33,327 nt of DNA from Synergistaceae bacterium (GTDB taxonomy: Bacteria; Synergistota; Synergistia; Synergistales; Aminobacteriaceae): contig JAISUO010000005.1 in assembly GCA_031272035.1 (NCBI GenBank), positions 1 through 33,327 on the forward strand. Reading direction: 5' to 3'. Made by a program: the position numbers and the translations under genes. Positions 15,477-23,535 of this stretch are shown here, in pieces. Numbering within the stretch: the first letter of the stretch is position 1; each line of letters starts with the position of its first letter. A model generated the notes under the pieces. It ran no database searches. It worked only from the letters and a program-made list of their open reading frames with translations, and was not told where the DNA came from.

Positions 15477-17000
15477 TCAGAGCAGAACGGGCGCTCCAGG
15501 GCCCAGAGGCAGGTTCAACAGATAGAACCCGATCAGCAGAAGGGTCCAGGAGATCATGAAGAAAATCGCGTAGGGAATCATGATGGAGATGATCGTTCCC
15601 AGTCCCGCTTTTTTGTCGTAGCGCTGGGCGCAGATAATGATAAACGGCATGAAGGGCTCCAGCGGGGAGACGCAGTTGGTCACGGAATCCGCCACGCGAT
15701 AGGCGGCCTGCGTCAGGTAGGGAGAGAAATTCAGCTTCATGAACATCGGCACGAAAATCGGCGCCAGTATGGCCCACTTGGCGGAGGCGCTGCCGATCAG
15801 GAAGTTGATCAGCGCCGCCAGAATAATGAACGCAACGATCAGAGGAACGCCGATGAATCCGCTGGACTGCAGGTAATCCGCGCCCTTAACGGCCAGAAGA
15901 AGGCCCAGGTTCGTGTAGGAGAAATATTCGACAAACTGCGCCGCGAAGAAGCACAGGACGATAAATCCCGCGAAGCCCTTCATCGACTCCGTCATATGTT
16001 TGATGACGTCTCCTGAATTTCGGATCGTCCCCGCCGTGATTCCATAGGCCAGCGCCACGAGGAAAAACCACAAAAACAGGATCGGCACCATCGACGAAAG
16101 GAAGGGAGAGGGAACAATGGTTTTCAGTTTGGGATCTCTGAGAATGCCGTCGGCAGGAACCACCATCAGCGCGATGACGCAGACGTAGAGCAGAGTGACG
16201 ATCAGGGCATTCCGCATTCCCCTTCGTTCTGCCTCCGTCACCTCCATCAGGGCCGTATCCTCGTCCCTCACCTCGCCGCCTGAGCCGTCGTAGGTTCCAA
16301 GGCTCGGCTCAACGAGTTTTTCCGTGATGAAGACCCCCACGACGGTGAGCACGATCGTCGCCAGAAACATGAAATACCAGTTGACCGCCGGGTGAACGGT
16401 GGCGTTGGGGACCATGATCTGCATCGCCTTTTCCGTCAGCCCCGCGCAAAGAATATCGGTGGGCGTTATCAGAAGATTGGCGCTCAGTCCCGCCGCCACA
16501 CCGGCAAAACCGGCCGCGATTCCCGCAAGGGGGTGGCGGTTCAGAGATTTAAACACCAGCCCTCCAAGGGGCGGAATGACGACGAACGTGGCGCTTCCGG
16601 CGATGTTTCCCATGACGCCGGCGAAAACCACGATGGTGGTCGTCAGGATCCTGGGAGCACCCGCAATGGCTTTTCTCAGAACGGCCCTCAAAAGTCCGGC
16701 CTCCTCGGCCAGCCCCAGACCGATCATCATCACCAGAACCGTTCCCAGAGGAGGGAAGCGGGTGAAGTTGTTCACCATGCTCTGGAGCATCCACCGGAAG
16801 CCCTCCGGCGTCGCCAGGTTTTTGACCACTTCTTCTTTTCCGTTGCCCGGGTTATGAAAGGTCATGCCGCCCATGTGCATGGAGACGAGGACGACGACGA
16901 CAGTCAGAATAAGGAAAATATAAACCGGATGGGGCAACATATTGCCAACTCTTTCAATTGCGCCTAAAATACCCTTTTGCCGATTCTGCCGCTCACTCAC
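15477..17000 (-). CDS. AbgT family transporter
   Basis: 507 residues, very hydrophobic with about 12 membrane segments. It matches the AbgT family from its start ('ILGAIERVGNMLPHPVYIFLILTVVVVLVS'). Other matches are 'GVMGNIAGSATFVVIPPLGGLVFKSLNRHPLAGI', 'GLSANLLITPTDILCAGLTEKA' and the C-terminal 'IGSASAKWAILAPIFVPMFMKL...VADSVTNCVSPLEPFMPFII'. AbgT proteins import p-aminobenzoyl-glutamate, and some relatives export antimetabolites such as sulfonamides. The following M20 amidohydrolase supports an uptake-and-hydrolysis role. The start is GTG 17000 with GGGAGG seven bases upstream, and a plausible promoter at 17059-17087. It is the first gene of a three-gene minus-strand unit. Confidence 0.92.
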   Translation of the reverse strand: MSERQNRQKGILGAIERVGNMLPHPVYIFLILTVVVVLVSMHMGGMTFHNPGNGKEEVVKNLATPEGFRWMLQSMVNNFTRFPPLGTVLVMMIGLGLAEEAGLLRAVLRKAIAGAPRILTTTIVVFAGVMGNIAGSATFVVIPPLGGLVFKSLNRHPLAGIAAGFAGVAAGLSANLLITPTDILCAGLTEKAMQIMVPNATVHPAVNWYFMFLATIVLTVVGVFITEKLVEPSLGTYDGSGGEVRDEDTALMEVTEAERRGMRNALIVTLLYVCVIALMVVPADGILRDPKLKTIVPSPFLSSMVPILFLWFFLVALAYGITAGTIRNSGDVIKHMTESMKGFAGFIVLCFFAAQFVEYFSYTNLGLLLAVKGADYLQSSGFIGVPLIVAFIILAALINFLIGSASAKWAILAPIFVPMFMKLNFSPYLTQAAYRVADSVTNCVSPLEPFMPFIIICAQRYDKKAGLGTIISIMIPYAIFFMISWTLLLIGFYLLNLPLGPGAPVLL

Positions 17001-17058
17001 AAAAAAACCTCCCTTATTGCTTTTTGAATATCATATTGAACATAGCATTGAATTTTAC

Positions 17059-17087
17059 CTTATATTACGTGAAAGCGGCCAGATCAA
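17059..17087 (-). promoter_or_regulatory. Candidate promoter of the AbgT-M20-TauE unit
   Basis: On the minus strand, TTGATC (17087-17082) and TATAAG (17064-17059) are separated by exactly 17 bases. The start would fall about 50 bases before the GTG at 17000. Each hexamer differs from consensus by one or two positions. Confidence 0.45.
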
Positions 17088-17210
17088 ACTGACGCCCAAA
17101 GACCGCAGAATGACCCTGAAAGGAAACCGGATATTCTTCCATCGTCCATATTTGCAATGAAGGAATAAAGCGTCAGCAACGCCGGCAGTGGGGCAAAAAT
17201 CCCTGGCTCT

Positions 17211-17358
17211 TTTATAAACTTTATTTTATTTATACCACTGCTTTTATTTTTGCCTGGAAATTTACAAAACAGGATATAATGAGGTATATTGTTCCGGTCA
17301 GTTTTATTCCTGTTTTTTAGGAAACAGTGCAAAATCAGATTTATAAACTTTATTTTAT
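17211..17358 (+). repeat. 19-bp perfect direct repeat in front of the TRAP operon
   Basis: TTTATAAACTTTATTTTAT occurs at 17211-17229 and again at 17340-17358, a 129-base offset. The first copy lies upstream of the candidate -10 box and the second abuts the ribosome binding site of dctP (AGGAGGG, 17363-17369). Both copies lie in the AbgT/dctP divergent region. Confidence 0.75.
17250..17280 (+). promoter_or_regulatory. Candidate promoter of the TRAP-ETF operon
   Basis: A perfect TATAAT at 17275-17280 has a weak TTGCCT at 17250-17255 (19-base spacing). It would give a leader of roughly 90 bases before ATG 17376. That leader holds a short hairpin (CTGTTT 17310-17315, AAACAG 17322-17327) and the second 19-bp repeat. 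Confidence 0.4.
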
Positions 17359-17375
17359 ATCAGGAGGGAAGCATC

Positions 17376-18395
17376 ATGTCAAAAAAGTATCGAATGGTAT
17401 TTTTTGTAATGGCCCTGTGTGTTTTTACGATTTGCTCGGGAGTCTCCGGCAGCGCTCAGGCGGCGGACTTCACTCTGAAAATCGGCGCCACGGTGCAGGA
17501 GGACTCCGCCAGCGGGCTGTCTCTGACGCAATACTTCAAGCCCTACGTGGAGGAAAAATCCGGGGGCAGAATCAAGGTTGAGGTCTACTGCAATTCCGTG
17601 CTGGGCGGAGACCGGCAGATGTTCGAATCCCTGCAGGTGAACACCCTCGAAGCCAACTTCGGCCCTCTCTCCGTGCTGGCCAACTTTGACCCGAACTTCA
17701 GCGTCGTCGACGCCCCGTTCCTTTTCAAGAACAAGAAAACGGCCTATGCCGCCCTGGACGGAGAATTTGGCGCCATGCTCGCCGAAAATCTGCCCAAAAT
17801 CGGCATGAGGCTTTTGGGGTACGGCGAAAACGCTTTCCGCAACATCTCGAATAACGTCCGCGCCATCAACACCATGGCGGATATGAAGGGGCTTAAAATC
17901 CGGGTGATGGAGGCTCCGGTCTACATCAACACGATGAAAGCCCTGGGGGCCAACGGAACTCCCATGGCGTTCAACGAGCTGTACACCGCGCTGCAGCAGG
18001 GGACGGTAGACGGCCAGGACAACGGCGTCGTGCTGACCTACACCGCCAAGGTCTACGAAGTTCTGAAATATTACACATTCACCGAACATTGCTACGCCGC
18101 CAACGCCTACGTGTTTTCCGACGCGTTTCTGAAGAGTCTGCCCGAAGACCTGCTGCAGGTCGTCAAAGACGGCTCCATTTACGCCCTCACCAACCAGCGG
18201 CGGCTGAACACGGAAATGGAGGACGAGTTCATAAAACTCATCGAAAACTCCGGCGTGAAGGTGAACCGCCTGTCGGACGAGGAGCGCGCCGCCTGGCAGA
18301 AGGCCACCGCCTCGGTTCTGGACGACCTGGCCGGCGTCGTGGAGCCGAAGGTTCTGGAGGCCGCTAAAAAAATCAACGAGGTGTATGGAAAGTAA
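17376..18395 (+). CDS. dctP: TRAP transporter solute-binding protein, DctP family
   Basis: 339 residues from ATG 17376, preceded by AGGAGGG. A signal peptide is clear: Lys-rich start, hydrophobic core VFFVMALCVFTICSGV, and cleavage probably after Ala29 in SGSAQA-ADFT. The mature protein has the DctP pattern 'QYFKPYVEEKSGGRIKVEVY', 'GYGENAFRNISNN', 'MKGLKIRVMEAPVYINTMKALGANGTPM' with the ligand carboxylate-binding Arg176, and 'ALQQGTVDGQDN'. It binds an organic acid outside the cytoplasmic membrane and hands it to the DctQM permease encoded next. The Arg indicates a carboxylate ligand. The downstream ETF and FAD dehydrogenase genes suggest a 2-hydroxy acid such as lactate, glycolate or hydroxyglutarate, which is inference. 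Confidence 0.95.
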   Translation: MSKKYRMVFFVMALCVFTICSGVSGSAQAADFTLKIGATVQEDSASGLSLTQYFKPYVEEKSGGRIKVEVYCNSVLGGDRQMFESLQVNTLEANFGPLSVLANFDPNFSVVDAPFLFKNKKTAYAALDGEFGAMLAENLPKIGMRLLGYGENAFRNISNNVRAINTMADMKGLKIRVMEAPVYINTMKALGANGTPMAFNELYTALQQGTVDGQDNGVVLTYTAKVYEVLKYYTFTEHCYAANAYVFSDAFLKSLPEDLLQVVKDGSIYALTNQRRLNTEMEDEFIKLIENSGVKVNRLSDEERAAWQKATASVLDDLAGVVEPKVLEAAKKINEVYGK

Positions 18396-18888
18396 TCCCA
18401 TGCTGAAAAAAATATGGGATCACCTTGAGGAGATCTTTTTGCTGCCCTCGCTGGTTTTCAGCGTGGGCCTGATTTTCGTGCAAATTATCATGCGTTACGT
18501 GTTCACCAGCTCCCTGTCCTGGTCGGAGGAACTGGCGCGGTACCTTTTCATCTGGCAAATCTGGCTCGGCGTCAGCTACGCCGCCCGCAACAGATCCCAT
18601 CTGCGGATTTTGCTGCTGACGCAGAAACTGAGCCCCAAAGCCCGAAGCGGCGTCGAACTCGTCGTAACGGCGGTCTGGATGGGCTTCGCTCTTTTCGTGG
18701 CCGCCCGGGGGTTTGGCCTGGCGGCGCAAGTCGCGCGGTTCGGTCAGAAATCCTCGGCGCTTCAGATCCCCATGCAGTACGTTCACCTGGCCGTGCCCGT
18801 GGGGTGCACCCTGATGGCCCTGCGCCTCGCCGAAAACACCCTGAAGGATTTCTTCTCGAAACAAAGAATGAGAGGGCTTCCGGAATGA
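18385..18888 (+). CDS. dctQ: TRAP transporter small permease, DctQ family
   Basis: 167 residues if started at ATG 18385, or 162 from ATG 18400 (MLKKIWDHLEEIFLL). The second start gives a typical DctQ N-terminus, while the first overlaps the end of dctP by 11 bases and has GAGGTG immediately before it. Four hydrophobic segments are visible, with the family pattern 'VQIIMRYVFTSSLSWSEELARYLFIWQIWLGVSYAARNRSHLRI' after the first helix. DctQ forms the small membrane subunit that docks the substrate-binding protein and the large permease. The gene ends in an ATGA overlap with dctM, showing translational coupling. Confidence 0.93.
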   Translation: MESNPMLKKIWDHLEEIFLLPSLVFSVGLIFVQIIMRYVFTSSLSWSEELARYLFIWQIWLGVSYAARNRSHLRILLLTQKLSPKARSGVELVVTAVWMGFALFVAARGFGLAAQVARFGQKSSALQIPMQYVHLAVPVGCTLMALRLAENTLKDFFSKQRMRGLPE

Positions 18889-20159
18889 ATATTCTGCTTC
18901 TGTTCGCGATGCTGGTGATCTGCGTGTCGCTGTCCGTGCCCATTGGCGTATCCCTCGGCCTTTCCACGGTGATCACCATCGCCTTCACCAGCAATATCCC
19001 GACGATCATGGTCAACCAGAACGCCTTCGCCGGGCTGGATTCCTTCCCGCTGATGGCAATCCCCTTCTTCATGCTGGCCGGAAACCTGATGGCCGCGGGA
19101 GGCATCGCCAGACGCATCGTCAACATGTGCGACGTGCTGGTGGGGAAAATAACGGGCGGCGTGGGCATGGCCACGGTGGCGGCCTGCATGTTCTTCGCGG
19201 CCATTTCGGGGTCCGGACCGGCCACTGTTTCCGCCATGGGAACCATCATGCTGCCCGAAATGGAAAAGCGGGGATACTCCAGAGATTTCGCCACCGGTCT
19301 GACGGCCACGGCGGGGACCATCGGGGTCATCATCCCTCCCAGCATTCCCTTCGTCATCTACGGCGTCGTGGCCTCGGCCTCCATCGGAGAGCTCTTCATC
19401 GCGGGGGTCGTTCCGGGCGTTCTCATCGGCCTGTCGCTCATGGCCGTCTGCTACGTGATTTCCCGCAAACGGGGCTACAGGGGAACCGCGAGGGAAGACC
19501 TGAAATTCTGGCCCGTCCTGAAGGACTCCATCTGGGCTCTGATCACCCCTGTCATCATTCTCGGCGGGATTTACGGCGGAATCTTCACCCCCACCGAAGC
19601 CGCGGTAGTGGGAATTGTGTACTCGCTGATCGTGGGCGTGTTCATCTACAAAGAGCTGGACTGGAAAACCTTCGTCGCCTCCCTCCGGTCCACCGCCGAC
19701 CTGAATGGCCTGACGGGGTTCGCCATCGGATTTTCCATGGCCTTCGCCTCCTATCTGGCCATTGAACAGATCCCCGTAAAAGTGGCTGCTCTGCTGACAG
19801 GCGTTATCACCAACCGCGTTCTGCTGATGGGTTTCATTTTACTTTTTTTGCTTTTTGTCGGCCTGTTCGTGGATAATATTTCGTCGTGTCTGATTCTGAC
19901 TCCGGTGTTCCTGCCCATCGTGAAATCCATGGGGATGAATCCGGTTCAGTTCGGAATCGTCATGACCACGGCGCTGGCCATCGGTTTCGTCACGCCTCCC
20001 TACGGCGCCAACCTGTTCGTCGCCACCGCCATCTCCGGCGTCAGCATCGAACGGATCGCGAGAGCGGCCGTGCCATTTCTGGCGGCAATGTTCCTGTGTC
20101 TGCTCCTGATCACCTTTTGTCCGGTGCTGACTCTGGGCCTCGTCGCCCTGATGAGGTGA
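18885..20159 (+). CDS. dctM: TRAP transporter large permease, DctM family
   Basis: 424 residues from ATG 18885 (ATGA overlap with dctQ). It is hydrophobic throughout with about 12 membrane segments. Family features include 'FPLMAIPFFMLAGNLMAAGGIARRIV', 'FAAISGSGPATVSAMGTIMLPEM', 'GVIIPPSIPFVIYGVVA', 'GGIYGGIFTPTEAAVVGIVYSL' and 'TPPYGANLFVATAISGVSIE'. DctM is the Na+-driven channel subunit that carries the acid across the membrane. EtfB begins five bases after its stop codon, so transport and oxidation genes are on one transcript. Confidence 0.95.
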   Translation: MNILLLFAMLVICVSLSVPIGVSLGLSTVITIAFTSNIPTIMVNQNAFAGLDSFPLMAIPFFMLAGNLMAAGGIARRIVNMCDVLVGKITGGVGMATVAACMFFAAISGSGPATVSAMGTIMLPEMEKRGYSRDFATGLTATAGTIGVIIPPSIPFVIYGVVASASIGELFIAGVVPGVLIGLSLMAVCYVISRKRGYRGTAREDLKFWPVLKDSIWALITPVIILGGIYGGIFTPTEAAVVGIVYSLIVGVFIYKELDWKTFVASLRSTADLNGLTGFAIGFSMAFASYLAIEQIPVKVAALLTGVITNRVLLMGFILLFLLFVGLFVDNISSCLILTPVFLPIVKSMGMNPVQFGIVMTTALAIGFVTPPYGANLFVATAISGVSIERIARAAVPFLAAMFLCLLLITFCPVLTLGLVALMR

Positions 20160-20163
20160 TATT

Positions 20164-20967
20164 GTGCGTATAGCCGTGCTTGTCAAACAGGTCCCCGACA
20201 CGGACGAGGTCAAAATGGACCCGGAGCGGGGGACAATGATCCGGGATGGCGTGGGAAGCATCGTCAATCCCCTTGATCTGAACGCCATCGAGGCCGCCCG
20301 GCAGATTCGCCGGGAAGGCGACGAGGTGACGCTTTTTTCCATGGGGCCGCCCGGCGCGGAAGAGGCCCTTCGAGAGGGGTTTTCTCTGGGAGCCGACGGG
20401 GCGATGCTGGCCACGGACAAAGCCTTCGCCGGAGCCGACAGTTGGGCGACGGCAAAAGTTCTCGCCGCGATGCTGAAAAAAGCGGGCCTCCCCGGCCTCA
20501 TCATCGCCGGAGAAAAAGCCACGGACGGAGAGACGGGACAGGTGGGCCCGGAGGTCGCCGCGATTCTCGACCTGCCTCTGGCGACCCGGGTCACCAGCCT
20601 CCAGCGAACGCAAAACGGCGACGCCGAAGAGGTGGAAGTCCAATGCACCCTGGAGGAGGGGATTCTGACCCAGCGACTCCCCCTGCCCTGCCTGGTCACG
20701 GTCCTGAGCGACCTGAACGTGCCTTCGCTCCCGACGCTGTCCGGAAAAAAACGCGCCTGGCTCCAAAAAACGGAGATCGTCACGGCGGAGAGCCTTGGCT
20801 TTGAACCGGAAGACACCGGACTGGCGGCCTCCCCTACGAGAGTCGTCAAAATCGAACGGCCAAAGATGACGAGGACCGTTGAAAAATTTTTCGCAAAACA
20901 CGAGGAAGAACTCGAGGCCGGGTTGAACAGGGTTGTCGAAATTCTCAGAGACGAGGCGATTCTATGA
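20164..20967 (+). CDS. etfB: Electron transfer flavoprotein beta subunit
   Basis: 267 residues from GTG 20164; GAGGTGA lies just upstream, at the end of dctM. The N-terminus 'MRIAVLVKQVPDTDEVKMDPERG' and the nucleotide-binding segment 'IIAGEKATDGETGQVGPEVAAIL' are characteristic of EtfB. With EtfA it forms a heterodimer that carries electrons from an FAD dehydrogenase. In anaerobes such complexes may bifurcate or confurcate electrons among NAD, ferredoxin and the dehydrogenase. The gene overlaps etfA by ATGA. The arrangement etfB-etfA-FAD dehydrogenase mirrors the lactate dehydrogenase/ETF operon of acetogens. Confidence 0.95.
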   Translation: MRIAVLVKQVPDTDEVKMDPERGTMIRDGVGSIVNPLDLNAIEAARQIRREGDEVTLFSMGPPGAEEALREGFSLGADGAMLATDKAFAGADSWATAKVLAAMLKKAGLPGLIIAGEKATDGETGQVGPEVAAILDLPLATRVTSLQRTQNGDAEEVEVQCTLEEGILTQRLPLPCLVTVLSDLNVPSLPTLSGKKRAWLQKTEIVTAESLGFEPEDTGLAASPTRVVKIERPKMTRTVEKFFAKHEEELEAGLNRVVEILRDEAIL

Positions 20968-22013
20968 AAAATCCGTCAGAAACCTTCGACGCCGAAGGCT
21001 CTGTCTGGGTCCTTGGCGAGATGAAACCGGACGGGGAACCGTCCTCCACTCTGTTTGAACTCACCGCCGGAGCGCGGGGGCTGGCGGACGCGCTTTCCTC
21101 CGTCAGAGGCCGGCCCTGCGGCGTTTCCGTGGTTCTGCTGACCGACTCCCTGAGAGATCGATTCAATCCCGAAAAAGTCGGCTCTTACGGCGCGGATCAG
21201 GTCCTGTCCGTCAAAGCCGAAGCGCTGCCCTTCGACCGCGCCGTCTGCGGGAAAATCCTCGCCCATCTGGCCCAAACCCATCGGCCTCAAATTGTGATCG
21301 CGGCCGCCACAGCCTTCGGCCGTTCCGTGATGCCCTACGCGGCGGCACTGCTGCGGACGGGGCTCACCGCGGACTGCACCGGACTTTCCATCGACCCGGA
21401 GAGCGGTCTGCTGCTGCAGTCGCGCCCGGCCATAGGAGGCAACGTCATGGCCACCATCCGAACGCCGAACCATCTCCCCCAAATGGCCACCGTCCGACCG
21501 AAAACCTTCAAAATTCCCGCGGTCGTAACGGAGAAAGGGGCGGAAATCGTAACGCCGGATGTTTCATCCATAATGCGCGGAACTCTTCGCACGGTGAAGT
21601 TCGAAAGTTTCGCTCAGAGCGACGGAACCCTGCAGGACAGGGACGTTGTCGTGGCCGGAGGCAGAGGGCTGCGCAGAGCGGAGGGTTTCGACCTGCTGAC
21701 GAAGCTGGCCGCTCTTCTGGACGGCAGAGTGGGGGCATCCCGTCCGGCCGTCGAAATGAAATGGATCGGCTATCCGCACCAGGTGGGGCTCTCCGGGCAG
21801 GTTGTGGCCCCAAGGGTCTACATCGCCGCGGGCATCTCCGGGTCGGTCCAGCATCTGGCGGGGATGCAGACCGCGGGAAAAATCATTTCCATCAATCGGG
21901 ATCCGGAGGCGCAGATTTTCAACGTCTCGGACGTGGCAATCTGCGGCGACCTTTACGAAATTCTGCCGAAGCTGACGGAAAAAATCGAAACGGCGAAAGG
22001 AGGCCGGACGTAA
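20964..22013 (+). CDS. etfA: Electron transfer flavoprotein alpha subunit
   Basis: 349 residues from the ATGA overlap with etfB. The C-terminal FAD-binding domain is clear: 'VVAGGRGLRRAEGF', 'GYPHQVGLSGQVVAPRVYIAAGISGSVQHLAGM' and 'ISINRDPEAQIFNVSDVAICGDLYEILP'. It supplies the FAD-binding half of the ETF dimer. The N-terminus (MKNPSETFDAEGSVWVLGE) has no cysteine-rich ferredoxin-like extension, unlike the EtfA homologue LctC of Acetobacterium woodii. A strict match to that bifurcating complex is therefore not shown. AAGGAGG inside its 3' end serves the next gene, and the two genes overlap by one base. Confidence 0.95.
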   Translation: MKNPSETFDAEGSVWVLGEMKPDGEPSSTLFELTAGARGLADALSSVRGRPCGVSVVLLTDSLRDRFNPEKVGSYGADQVLSVKAEALPFDRAVCGKILAHLAQTHRPQIVIAAATAFGRSVMPYAAALLRTGLTADCTGLSIDPESGLLLQSRPAIGGNVMATIRTPNHLPQMATVRPKTFKIPAVVTEKGAEIVTPDVSSIMRGTLRTVKFESFAQSDGTLQDRDVVVAGGRGLRRAEGFDLLTKLAALLDGRVGASRPAVEMKWIGYPHQVGLSGQVVAPRVYIAAGISGSVQHLAGMQTAGKIISINRDPEAQIFNVSDVAICGDLYEILPKLTEKIETAKGGRT

Positions 22014-23440
22014 TGGCCCATTCAGTTTATTCGCCGGTCACGGAAGAAGTTGTGCGGGACCTCGTTTCCCTTCTTGGAGCGTCGGGCGTCACCACAGACG
22101 GAGAAAAATGTCTGGCGTACTCCACGGACCAGACGATCCCCCGTTTCGAGAGAGAATACAGGGCCGACGCGGTCTGTTTCCCGGAGAACACCGCGCAGGT
22201 TTCGGCGGTTCTGAAATACGCAAACGAACGCCGGATTCCCGTGACGCCCCGAGGCGCCGGCACGGGCCTTTCCGGGGGAGCCGTTCCGGCCCTGGGAGGA
22301 ATCGTTCTGTCGCTGGAGCGGATGAACGCCATACTGGAAATCGACAGAGAAAACCGGACTCTGACCACGGAGCCGGGAGTGGTGACGTCAGAGGTGACGA
22401 AAGCCGCGCGGAACAGCGGGCTCTTTTACGCGGGAGACCCCTGCAGCGGCGACATTTCATTCATCGGCGGCAACGTGGCGGAGAACGCCGGAGGCAACAA
22501 GGTCATCAAATACGGGGCTACCGGCGCGCACGTTCTGGGGCTGGAGGCCGTTCTGCCGGACGGCAGCATCGTGACATTCGGCGGCAAAAGGCGCAAGGAC
22601 GTCACCAGCTACGATTTCGTTCACCTGCTGATCGGATCCGAGGGAACGCTCGCCGTGGTGACGAAGATCATCCTCAACCTCATTCCGCTTCCGACCTGCG
22701 TCACCGATCTGCTCGTTCCCATGAAAAGCGTCGAGGCCGCCGTGAAACTGACCTCTCTGATCACCACGGAGGGCGGGGTCATCCCCTCGTCGGTGGAGTA
22801 CATGGATCGGGAGTCCATCCTGAACGTGGAGAGATACACAAGTTTCCGGATCCCCGAAAGCGACGCCGCCGCCCAGCTCATCATCCAGATGGAGGGCATG
22901 GACCGAAAGCAGCTCTGGACAGACGTGGAAAAGACGGGAGACATCTGCATGGCCAACGGCGCCAGGGAGGTCTTTGTCGCGGAGGACAGAAACGCCAGGG
23001 AACGGGTGTGGCGAATAAGGAAATACGTGGCGGAAGAGGAATGGACCGCCTCCATGCCCATTCTTTCCAAAGAGGACATCGTTGTGCCCACCAGCGCCGT
23101 CGCCGAATTTCTGGCGCGCCTGCCCCGAGTTGCGGAAAACCATCGGGCGACCTTTAACGCCTTCGGACACATCGCGGACGGCAACATCCACATCACGATA
23201 TTCCCGAAGGAGGCCGCCCCGGAGGAGGAGCTCCATCGCCGCGCCGACCCTCTGAGGCGGGAGCTTTACGGGCAGGTCAGAGATTTGGGAGGGACCCTTT
23301 CCGGCGAGCACGGGATCGGCCTGAAGCGGAAGGACTACGCGGGCATTTTTTTGGACGAAGCCCAGCTTCGCCTCATGAAACGCGTCAAAAACGCCTTCGA
23401 CCCCAACAATATCCTGAATCCATCGAAGCTGGTCCCCTGA
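22013..23440 (+). CDS. FAD-linked 2-hydroxy acid dehydrogenase (GlcD/LctD family)
   Basis: 475 residues from ATG 22013, ten bases after AAGGAGG. It has the FAD-binding type 4 domain ('PRGAGTGLSGGAVPALGGIVLSL', 'GGNVAENAGGNKVIKYG', 'LIGSEGTLAVVTKIILNLIP') and the FAD-oxidase C-terminal domain with metal-site His in 'FGHIADGNIHITIF' and 'LSGEHGIGLKRK'. The C-terminal NAFDPNNILNPSKLVP end is typical of GlcD, LctD and D-2-hydroxyglutarate dehydrogenases. It oxidises a 2-hydroxy acid to the 2-oxo acid and passes electrons to the EtfAB encoded upstream. It is the last gene of the TRAP-ETF operon, which suggests the TRAP system imports its substrate. The actual acid cannot be fixed from sequence. 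Confidence 0.93.
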   Translation: MAHSVYSPVTEEVVRDLVSLLGASGVTTDGEKCLAYSTDQTIPRFEREYRADAVCFPENTAQVSAVLKYANERRIPVTPRGAGTGLSGGAVPALGGIVLSLERMNAILEIDRENRTLTTEPGVVTSEVTKAARNSGLFYAGDPCSGDISFIGGNVAENAGGNKVIKYGATGAHVLGLEAVLPDGSIVTFGGKRRKDVTSYDFVHLLIGSEGTLAVVTKIILNLIPLPTCVTDLLVPMKSVEAAVKLTSLITTEGGVIPSSVEYMDRESILNVERYTSFRIPESDAAAQLIIQMEGMDRKQLWTDVEKTGDICMANGAREVFVAEDRNARERVWRIRKYVAEEEWTASMPILSKEDIVVPTSAVAEFLARLPRVAENHRATFNAFGHIADGNIHITIFPKEAAPEEELHRRADPLRRELYGQVRDLGGTLSGEHGIGLKRKDYAGIFLDEAQLRLMKRVKNAFDPNNILNPSKLVP

Positions 23441-23454
23441 ATTTTCCTGTCCGC

Positions 23455-23484
23455 AAAAAACAGCCGCTCCTTCGGGAGCGGCTG
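23455..23484 (-). terminator. Terminator between convergent operons
   Basis: A perfect 10-bp stem (CAGCCGCTCC / GGAGCGGCTG) with a TTCG loop occupies 23461-23484. On the minus strand it is followed by six T residues (A run at 23455-23460), so it terminates the ADP-ribosylglycohydrolase transcript. On the plus strand the following tract (AGTTGTATTG) is weaker, but the same stem may stop the TRAP-ETF transcript too. Confidence 0.85.
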
Positions 23485-23535
23485 AGTTGTATTGAACAAT
23501 CAGAACTTCCGGGCAGGACAGTAAACAGACAATTA

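Noticed and set aside
14177-15559. 460-codon plus-strand frame opposite the M20 gene
   Set aside because: It is antisense to the M20 amidohydrolase with intact metal motifs, and has no start site.
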